Source: Ianthella basta (taxonomy: Eukaryota > Porifera > Demospongiae > Verongiida > Ianthellidae). Taken from it: a stretch of 64,000 bases of DNA. This document shows, piece after piece, positions 55,691-64,000 of this stretch; the first letter of the stretch is position 1, and every line of letters begins with the position of its first letter. Both the position numbers and the translations under genes were made by a program. The notes below the pieces were generated by a model. It had not been told where the DNA came from. It did not search any database and saw only the letters and a program-made list of their open reading frames with translations. The stretch spans positions 2,768,427-2,832,426 of the forward strand of contig OZ025882.1 in the NCBI GenBank assembly GCA_964019415.1, read 5' to 3'.

Positions 55691-56617
55691 TGGCAGCCGT
55701 AGCGCACGAACTAAAGGGACCAGAAGAATACTTCTCGCACCATGTTGCACCATTTATGGCTGGTTACATTTCTTTGTAGGTTAGAAAGCGTCGCAATGTA
55801 GTGCGGAAGACAGCGCTTGCCACGACTCTGGCCGTGTTGCTTCAGGGGGTCGGTCAAGGTCACGTGTGTCCGCAAAATGGCCGAAGCAGCTCTTTACTGT
55901 GTATTTTACCTATACTAGCTAAGAGCAGACATATTTCGAGAAACACGTCGCATCGCTTGTTTCTTTGCTTCTGAGCACACAGTTAGACAAGGGCTATCAG
56001 AAAACGGACCCTTCCCCGCCCTTCCCCAGTATCTAGGTAGGTTTTGCGAGCATTTTCCAACACCGGTGCACGAGTGTTCTCTGATGCTGGCTACGAGGCA
56101 GATGGAGCCTAATCTGGTGTTCTGAGCAAGTGCTCCTGTGGAAGTGACTCCTTAGAAGCTGGTAGCGAGTCATCATTGACCACTTCAGGACTGCAAGATT
56201 GATAGGTTGACTGCTTCTGCAATGGGAGTGCAATCGGCAGCCACGTCCTTGAAATAGTCTTGGTTCTGTACATGATTTGTCACATTCCATAGCAGGGATG
56301 CTAGAAATGGCTTAAGCGTGCTGGCAATCTTCAAGAAACGCTGCGATAACTTGCAAAACTAAATCATGAAGGCGGTCAGACAATTAAGCCCAATCCACCG
56401 TATGGCTCCTTGGCTACGTACGTACCGGTCATAAAAGGGGCACGAATGCAGTACAAGGCCCTTCCATGGCTCAGGGTATGCACATTCGGCCTTGGAGCAC
56501 AGTCAGCTACATAGCATATGGAAACGCGATTAGAATGTCAGGAATGCAATTATTGAGGTGCTGGTATTGCGCAATCCCAGGACTTGTCCGACCCCCCTTG
56601 GTGTTGCTTGGACAAGC

Positions 56618-56702
56618 GTAGTCTCGTACCCAGCCCACCACTTCCGCTAACAAAATGGCTGCCATTTTGTTAGCGGAAGTGGTGGGCTGGGAACGCGACT
56701 AG
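56618..56702. repeat. Near-perfect palindrome with 31-bp perfect arms
   Basis: 56629-56659 and 56661-56691 are exact complements around a single T. Arms hold CACTTCCG (ETS-like) and CAAAATGGC (YY1-like), meeting tail to tail. The outer 11 bases (TAGTCTCGTA against TAGTCGCGTT) pair with three mismatches. Confidence 0.95.
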
Positions 56703-59062
56703 GACAAGCGGGCGGACGCCATTTTCAAATTACGTAATTGAACCGGATGAAACAGGCGTGACTGGTGCCATTGCGAGCAGCTGCCTACCCCTTCGGAGGC
56801 TCCTTCTTCTGTTGTTACATGATGAAGCCATACATCAAATGAAACAACTGTGCGTTATTTTGGCAAATGCACTGGATAACGCACAGTTGCTTTATTTGGA
56901 AGTGTATAACGCATTGTTTGTTTTATAACGCACTGCTTTGAAAGGGGCTCTTATTGACATATCCAATCATTTTCTAGCCTTATGTAAACGTTTTGTCTGC
57001 TGTTTTAGCAAAATCCTTTTGATATTCATCACCTTGTGAACTTTCACATGAGCTTTGGCTTCTCAATGATGAGTGCATGACACTTAAAAATGGTCATCCC
57101 CAGAAATTTATGTCTAGCACGGCCCTGCACATGCATGTTTGATGGCAGAGACTTGGAATTGTGCATGCAATATCTTTAGAGTTTTCTGAATGTGATTTTA
57201 GTGTGAAAGAAGGTCCCTCCACTCTTAAAGCTCTACAGACCTTTCAATCCCAGTCTGCATTCTGCAAGGAAGCTCTGAGTTCATATGCTGTTAGCAGGTC
57301 TTCAAATCATCTGCCATACCACTGACTCAAACACCGCCGTCGTCTTATTCAGAAGGAGAGGCCGCTGACAGCCTTTACCCTCACTATGCTTAGCCCTCTA
57401 CTTTTCTTCGTCAAGAAGAGTGTGTTCTGTGGTTTCTATAGCAATTACAGTCTAGTTCGTTCGGTAAAATGATTCGACGGCTAGGGAATTTAAATAATTC
57501 AGTGAATTTCTGAAATGCAATTTCAGAGGTCTTAATATTTCTAAATAATTGGACTGGGGGAACAGTTTTAGGGGATCCAAATTTATCATGACAGCCACAT
57601 GAAATAGACCCTGTAATTATTCTGACATTGAGAGGTCAGTTAATTTCAGTAAGCAACGGCCAGGCCAGGCTAGGTTGAACAAGAGCAAATCACTGAATAT
57701 TATGCCTACCAGCCTTATAAACCATAGTGTCTCAGGAGGCTGGGGGGTGGGGCCCTATTGATGGCATGCAACCAGTGATCGCCTTCCCCCGCCAGTCATC
57801 CTACAAAGATGGAAGAGCCACAAACAGCTGTTTCGCCCTAATTGGGGTTTATCAGTGTGGCGTACTGATGGAATTGGATTGCAGGATGACTAGCTACTCT
57901 TGTATTCATCACCAGTGAAACACTTGTGGTTTCAACCAGAGTGAATATTAATGGGAGAAGACTAAGTCATGAGCGTGACTTGCGTGGGATTGTTCAGAGG
58001 TCAGTTCATTGCAGTAAGCCACTGCAACGGCCAGGCCGGGCTAGGTTGAACAAGGGATAATCACTGGATATTACGCCTACCAGCCTACACCCACTAGAAA
58101 TTCTGGGGTCCAAATATTTTGATGAATTATCTTGAAAGATTTGGACTGGTGGAATGTTTTCAGGGGGTCCATATTTATCATGACAGCCACGTGAAATTGA
58201 CCCTGTAGTTGTTATGACATTGTAGCTACAGTGTAAGTTGTTCGTATCTTTCCTTAACCTGAGGAAACTCTATAGCATTCAGCATTGGTAAGACTGTTTA
58301 ACTGATTTGGCTAATCCTTTTGATTGTTGTGATACATTATATACATTCCAGGACCTCAAACTAGTTTGCGTCTTATGTATTGTCCTGAGCACATTAATGC
58401 TTATTGCTCCGCATGTTAAGGACTCACTAGACTTCACGTCAAATAGCTGATGGACGAAGGGGGACAATTATGTAGGCCTATAGTCCTACCTATACCTATC
58501 TAACAAAAATTAAAAAGTTGTTGGCTAAAACATTTCCCAAAACAGCAGTGGATGCAAGGCTGGGTTAAGAAGACACTGGAATAGATGTGAAACAGGGGTG
58601 CATGTGGAGTGGTAAGTTGAGTATTCCATCATCACATAGCTATTGTAACTGTGCCCAATTGTATCTGATCTGCGCTACAAATTTGCATGCAAATCACAAT
58701 CTTGGAATAATTATGATATGCATTATGGGACAATGGTGTCTGTGTTGCCAAGTGTATGTAGGCATATCAATATCTTAACTTTATTGCTAGTGGCTATAGG
58801 GCTCACTCAAGCACTGGTCACAGCAGCAGTTTTGAATGAAACTATACTCTGCTACCATCTAGCTCAAAATGTAGGCAATACATTTTGGGGTACGTAGCTC
58901 ATAAAGTCATAGCTCATGCTTTCTACTTGCCATACAGCTAACCCTAATGCCTCACAAGCAGAGAGATGCTTGTGTTTTGCAATGCAGTGTCATAAAATGC
59001 ATTATTAGGGCATTCCCAAAATGCATTGGTTAGTCTATAGATTGCGGAAATTTGTGCACTTT

Positions 59063-59084
59063 GGGGGAGGGGGGGGGGGGGGGG
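59063..59084. repeat. G-rich tract in intron 1 sequence
   Basis: GGGGGAGG followed by about 15 G. The same place in gene B (12720-12736), gene C (26615) and gene D (39755) carries shorter G tracts, so it is a length-variable site. Confidence 0.85.
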
Positions 59085-59454
59085 AGGAGTACTAACAAAG
59101 GTTACCCAATGTTCTGCAGTCCATTTGTTCATCGTTCAGAGAGCCCTAAGGACACAATGGACACAATATATATACATTAGAAATAATAAAAATTTTCTAC
59201 AAAAATAGCAAGGATGGCACAAAAAGTACAGAAACAAGTAAAGGCTGTTACACAGTGGAGCATTACTCATGGTCCCTACATGCAAGAATGTGTCACACCT
59301 TATAGTCCTACACCCTTGAATGTAGGGACGATGGTTGCACCCATTCAACATCAACCAGCAGTATGCAATGCTGATGAGCTCCAATCAGGGCAAACAGACG
59401 GCTGTCTGTATGTGGCTCTTCATTGCTGGATGACTGGGGGAAGGCAATCACTGG

Positions 59455-59679
59455 TTGCCCAAGAACTCTTCTCATGTAGCACAAAAATATGATGTTGTCT
59501 CATGTCGCATGCTGGTAGCAGCAGTGCAGAGAAGTTCATTCAGAATGCAGACAACTGCCTACTTGCACGCATAGCAGCTGGAATGCGGAAATCCAAATGT
59601 GGCAGGACGAGGCTATATGTTTAGCCTACATGCGTCAAGTGAAGTAAACTGCAATTATTCATATATCACGGTAGAAGGA
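59455..59679 (+). promoter_or_regulatory. Conserved upstream region of gene F
   Basis: Same block as other genes, with GCATAGCAGCTGGAATGCGG. The E-box is altered to GTCAAGTGA. CGGTAGAAGGAATGG precedes the start. Confidence 0.5.
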
Positions 59680-59755
59680 ATGGCAGCGTGTTGGTGGCTA
59701 GCTGGCAGTATATTCCTCTTCGCGTGGAGACTGGAGACAATTCTGGCAAAAGGAG
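59680..59755 (+). CDS. Gene F exon 1: signal peptide
   Basis: 76 nt, donor GGAG|GTAAAT, phase 1. Differs from gene B at only two or three residues. Confidence 0.8.
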
Positions 59756-62700
59756 GTAAATGTAGAACACGTACGGTACAAAGGTACCTTTTAATCGCGA
59801 TGTATAATTCTTTGTAGCCTCGAGTTTGTAGCGAAGGACCAGGTGTTTGCTGTTCGCATTCACGATTGGTAAGACTGTTTAACTGATTTGGCTAACCTTC
59901 TTTGACTGCTATACTACATGAATCAGACAGCACGGTAGTGCTGTCAATGTAGGAATGGCGGTGGTTGCTTGTGTCTTGTAATACAAACGAAAAGTAGCGC
60001 TACTGATTTCAACAGAGTGAAGATTAGAACCTCGACAAAAGTAACCGCCAGCGAGGAAGGGATGTTGTATAGATTGTAGAGCAAACCTTACTTCAAAGCG
60101 CCAGCGCTCCCCGTGTAGAAAGCGTCGTCACCTATTCCGGTGTTTCGTCGTCTTCTTCTTCTTCTTCTCCATCAGCTGTAGCTCACGCACGCCATGAAAT
60201 TGGAGAATGATTTGACTACATTGCCTTCTGCCCGTTTCCCTGGCTGGTTAGAAACATCAGCGTGCAAATATCAATCATTACGGTTACCGGGTCTGTCCAG
60301 AGACGTTGTTATGCGCGAGACGCCATTTTACGATGACCGTTCGGAGGCGTATTCGAGACAAGTTTCGGTCGAGGCTAGCTTGTGCGGCATTTCAAAGGAC
60401 ATCCGTGGTCATGTACGTATTATACCGCTATGTTTGATTAATACTCGGTTAGCTTCCGTTCGCCATTTTGCAGCTTCTTCTGGTGGGCTAGTGCGGAAAA
60501 GTGCTAGCTACAGGATAAGGTCCTGTATCTGCATGGATGCCCTGTGGTTGCAACTTAGCATGTGACGCTTGCACACTATAAAAAGCATATAAACTAGAAT
60601 TAAAAAAATGTGTGAAACAGGGGTGCAGGTGAAATAGTAAGTGGGGTATTCCATCATCACATAGCTATTGTGACTGTAATTAAGATGGTCTATGTGCCAT
60701 GGTGACACAAATGAAAAACAACATTCATAGCTTCAAAAGTTGTCTAAGACATTTATTGTGGCTGTGTCCAAGTGTATCTGTTCTGCACTACAGATTTGCT
60801 CAATCTATAAAATGTGCATCACAATCTGGGATTAAGGTATGTAGCTTGGGACAATGCCACTGGCGTTGCTAAATGTATTTAGGCACAATTGATGTCTTCA
60901 CTTTAACTTGCTAGGTGGTGTTAGGACCCACTCAAGCACTGGTCACAGTAGCAGTTTTGAATGAAACTACTCTATTGCCATACAGCTCAATCTTTATGCG
61001 GCGCGTCAGCTAAGCATAAGCTTACTCACTGTCAGCCACGTCAGCCACAGCGTTTCCCAGAGCCGTGTACGTAGCTACCAAAGCCTGTTCCCCGCGTAGC
61101 TTGTAACCAGCTGCAGTTCCAATTTCTTGGCGCTGGTTCGTAGCCGGATTGTTGCTGTACCCTGTTTATCGACGAAACAAGTAAGGTGGGTGACCTGTGC
61201 ATCGTATCGTATGTTATGGCGCCAAAATTGTTATCACAGCTGCAGTTCTCTTTAGTTGCAGGGATCTACGGGATTTAGACACCCGGTATCTAAATGATTT
61301 AGATACCGCGCGAAATACACGAGAAAGTCTACGAGTTGTAGAAACATCGCTTAGAACGCCCGTTACCATGGTAGCGGGATCTATGTAATAGTTAAATGCT
61401 GACCAAGAGGTGTCTCTGAGATTTAGAGCACGAGGCACGAGGGCGCGAAGCGCCCGAGTGTCGAGTGGTCTAAATCCTCAGAGACACCGATTGGTCAGCA
61501 TTTAAGTGTTATAGATCCCAAATGATTGGGTAAGGAGCAGGCAGCGAATCAGTTTACGTACACGTCTTGCGTCATCACGCGTCTACCGGAAATAGTTAGC
61601 TACTCCTCAACGGCGGAGAAAACGTCGTGTAATTCGGGTCTAAAGTTGGGTTGTTCATCTCTCGCAGCGGACGCTTCCTACAGGTCGGCAGTGGATGCGG
61701 CACGTCAGCTAAGCGTAAGTTTACTCACTGTCAGCCACAGCGTTTCCCAGAGCCGTGTACGTAGCTACCAAAGCCTGTTCCCCGCGTAGCTAGTAACCAC
61801 TTGCATTTCCAATTTCTTGGCTCTGGTTCGTAGCCGGATTGTTGCTGTACCCTGTTTATCGACGAAACAAGTAAGCCGGGCGACCTGTGCATCGTATCGT
61901 ATGTTATGGCGCCACAATTGTTATCACAGCTGCAGGGATCTACGGGATTTAGACACTCGGTATCTAAATGATTTAGATCCCGCGCGAAATACAAGAGAAA
62001 GTCTACGAGTTTTAGAAACATCGCTTAGAACGCCCGTTACCATGGTAACGGGATCTATATTAAGATAGGCATTTCATCATTGAGGTCACTATACAGGCAA
62101 TGCATGTGCAGCTGATTGCAGCATTTTAGTGGACCTCACAAGCACTGATTGAAATTTATTTCCTCAGACAATTTCCATGACTTCAACTGTGTACCACGTG
62201 ACAGAGCAGATGATGGCTACCAGTACATAGCCCCCAACCTGACTTTCCCCTGTGATGGGGTTGTGACCAAGTGGAAGATTGGAACAGAGGATAGGAGGAA
62301 TGAGGTGGTGTACCTCCAAATATGGCGACCTGATGGAACAGACTACAGTCGTGTAACTGAGACTGTTTATACCCACAGTGGTGGGGAAGCAATAGCAGAA
62401 GTCTCCACAGACATGACTGTATCAGCAAGGGATGTTGTTGGGTTCTTTATGCAAACGTATAGGGAGGGGCTTAGATTGGCTTGGGCTTCAGTACCTGACC
62501 ACACCCTCCTGCGAGGAAGTAGGAGTGCTCAAGGTGTCACTCCTGTAGCAACATTCAGTGACGTCTCTGCAGCTACCTTAAGTTCATCTCCTCTTGTGTC
62601 AGTTGAATTTGGTAAGTGTACCATGACTGTGTGATTACATGTTGTGCTCTTGACTGCTCATGAGTTGTTATCTGTGTACCAGTTGTACAGTGTGAGCTGC

Positions 62701-64000
62701 AGAGACTGCATGGCTACTGATTAAATTTAAGACTGCTTTATGATAATTGCTAAAGCTACCTAAATGCAAGCCTTTCCTTCCCTGCACATAATACACCATG
62801 TTATACCACACCATCACTGAAGTTGGTCAAGACAGCATGGTGGTCAAAGCAGACAACCTGTTGTGCGACAATATGTGAATGGTTCAAGTGGTACTGTTGA
62901 AATGGTGCCACTGCACAGGCTTGGCTGATGACAGTAGGATCACTGGGGTTTGTGCCACCTGTCTGCTACAGCACTTTGGTGTCACAACAAGGCAGGGGAG
63001 GGGGCATAGGCCCTATTAATTCACTGCCAGACCTTCCCCCGAACAGGCTACACAGACAGCTTTAATTTGTGCTGTACAGTGTAGTGTAAGTTTAAGTGGT
63101 GGATGGGATATCTGCTTCTTCTATATACATGTATTCATGCACCAAAGTTAAAACACTTGAATTTGATTTAAGCAGAAGTGGAAAATTAGGGAGGAGCATT
63201 AGTCTGGAACACAGCTGGACTAGGAGTCAGGTTTGTTCATGTGAGACCTTTCATTAACAGTCATTTAATAGGGCTAGTGTACGTCCTAATGTCATAATTT
63301 GAGACTTGACAGTGGCAAACCACTGCAAACGTCGCACCTAAACAAACCTGATGCCAGCCATCTTCCTGGCTAATGCTCCTTCTGAATTTATGCCATTTCT
63401 ATTGAAACGATAAGTGTTCTAACTTCAGTGGATACAAAGCAAAAGTAGCAGAAATCCTTTTCACGAACAATACATGCACCACAATGATGTGCCCCAGTCG
63501 GGTGCAACAGCTGTCTTTGGCTCTTCATCTCTATAGGATGTTAGGGGGAAGATCTGGCAACCCCCATGCAGCCTTGCTGGGACACCCACAGGTGTAGCTG
63601 GCTGGTGACATATATAACCCCAATGATTTTATTATCATTAATACTACTATAGTACTGTATACTTCACATGTGTGATTAACATGACTGAATATAGCAATGT
63701 CATACTTGGAATAATTTGAATAGCATTTGACTAGCAGATCATAATCACATACATGACATCGTCATAGTTTTTCTTACTCATTGTCAATTTCCTCTAAGAT
63801 CATAATTGCATAACACAATAAAACATACATAATAATAAACATAATAATGCATATAATAAAATATATGTAAATATGTAAATAAATGTAATAAAATATATGT
63901 AAATATACATAATCATAAAAAATGCATAACACATGACATGTACACTGTCATATAGTTTTGCCTACTCTATTTTCAATTTCCCTTACATATAGAACCAAGT
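59680..64000 (+). CDS. Gene F, 5' part: signal peptide and A-type domain (runs off the window)
   Basis: Exon 1 59680-59755 (MAACWWLAGSIFLFAWRLET, then ILAKG) and A exon 62168-62611 (444 nt, phase 1-1): DNFHDFNCVPRDRADDGYQY, PNLTFPCDGVVTKWKIGTED, VYLQIWRPDGTDYSRVTE, ending SSPLVSVEFG with a GTAAGT donor. Intron 2 with its foldback follows. By spacing in genes B-D the B exon should begin about 1.5-1.7 kb after the A exon, beyond the right edge. Both exons are intact. Intron 1 contains an inserted direct-repeat element that ends about 110 bp before the A exon. Confidence 0.8.
59931..60165. repeat. Third unit of the CAGACAGC repeat family
   Basis: Begins CAGACAGCACGGTAGTGCTG and ends in a TTC-rich run, as at 55222 and 55451. 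Followed by a 123-codon open frame (60194-60565) that has no recognisable family. Confidence 0.6.
60996..62058. mobile_element. Direct-repeat element inserted in gene F intron 1
   Basis: Two direct repeats, 60996-61384 and 61695-62058, start ATGCGGC.CGTCAGCTAAGC and end ACCATGGTA.CGGGATCTAT. Between them is a 134-bp imperfect palindrome (about 61376-61509) with GGGCGC-gaa-GCGCCC at its tip. Right of 62058 the intron resumes as in gene B (TTTCATCATTGAGGTCACTA). Each repeat contains further self-complementary words (CGTTACCATGGTAACG). Termini are not TG..CA, and no protein is encoded, so the class is uncertain. Confidence 0.6.
62168..62611 (+). CDS. Gene F exon 2: A-type domain
   Basis: 444 nt; nine nt shorter than in genes B and C, through loss of three codons near TGRNSRTPDR. 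Acceptor ATTTCCTCAG. Core motifs intact. Confidence 0.8.
62928..63640. repeat. Intron-2 foldback of gene F
   Basis: Left arm from GATGACAGTAGGATCACTGG; right arm ends GGCTGGTGACATATATAACC. Same arms as in genes A-D. Confidence 0.65.
63805..63930. repeat. AT-rich low-complexity tract
   Basis: Irregular ATAATAAAC, ATATATGTAAAT units repeated several times. Not present in intron 2 of the other paralogues at this place. Confidence 0.7.

Larger units (their letters stand above)
55691..59454. other. Gene E to F interval
   Basis: Includes the 56618-56702 palindrome and a direct repeat pair 57540-57720 against 57990-58220 (order changed; GGCCAGGC.GGGCTAGGTTGAA-like and TTATCATGACAGCCAC). From 58195 to 59160 it is intron 1 sequence as in gene C, with a G run at 59063-59084. 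Nothing coding is recognised. Confidence 0.45.

Noticed and set aside
60194-60565. 123-codon open frame after the TTC-rich repeat
   Set aside because: No recognised domain, no second copy that keeps the frame, and it lies inside gene F intron 1 next to repeat units.
61197-62068. Similar short proteins (RDLRDLDTRYLNDLD...) in both direct repeats
   Set aside because: They arise from the duplicated, palindrome-rich DNA; no start context or family support.

Overview
The window is animal nuclear DNA, AT-rich, with spliced genes (GT..AG introns of about 0.2-4 kb), a U6 snRNA fragment, TTAGGG-type interstitial repeats and many foldback repeats. The protein style suggests a sponge, probably a demosponge: Cys-poor extracellular domains built around 'LQIWR', a Ser/Thr-rich stalk, a single Val/Ile-rich membrane helix and a short NPxY tail. 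Species and exact lineage cannot be fixed from the sequence alone.

The window is a tandem array of one receptor family. A full gene has six coding exons: (1) a 76-nt signal-peptide exon (MAxCWWLxG...), (2) an A-type ~150-residue domain, (3) a related B-type ~145-residue domain, (4) a Ser/Thr-rich stalk plus membrane helix, (5) a tail exon with two NPxY motifs, and (6) a tail exon with two NPxYxxM motifs. Every junction is phase 1. Two genes look complete: gene B (11033-20481, 522 aa) and gene C (25373-35640, 527 aa). Gene A (start to 5440) is the 3' end of a variant with a short stalk and no exon 5. Gene D (38749-42751) is decayed. Gene F (59680 to window end) runs off the right edge. Extra first exons lie at 54836 (+) and 43721 (-), and a promoter with its first exon deleted lies near 52237. 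A truncated A exon lies at 37191.

A second receptor family is interleaved: an IgGFc-binding-type extracellular domain with a short stalk, a membrane helix and a tail ending NPAYEPVYL. Its fullest copy is on the minus strand (45461-47411). 3' fragments lie at 7855-8716 and 21674-22325. In three places this family sits about 2-3 kb upstream of a signal-peptide exon of the first family, so the ancestral repeat unit seems to have been [IgGFc-type receptor]-[A/B-domain receptor].

The right third (43.5-64 kb) is rearranged. There is a 1.2-1.5 kb inverted duplication around the minus-strand IgGFc-type gene, a 670-bp hairpin with CA/TG arms, a second foldback, a PHD-finger fragment, short tandem repeats, a perfect 31-bp-arm palindrome and a direct-repeat element inserted just before the last A exon. 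Introns carry a ~700-bp inverted repeat in intron 2 of every paralogue, a TIR transposon pair within gene B, and three minus-strand hammerhead-ribozyme-like motifs. The array (tandem, diversified, pseudogene-rich membrane receptors with phosphotyrosine-type tails and modular exons) has the features expected of an allorecognition or innate-immune receptor cluster. That role is inference.
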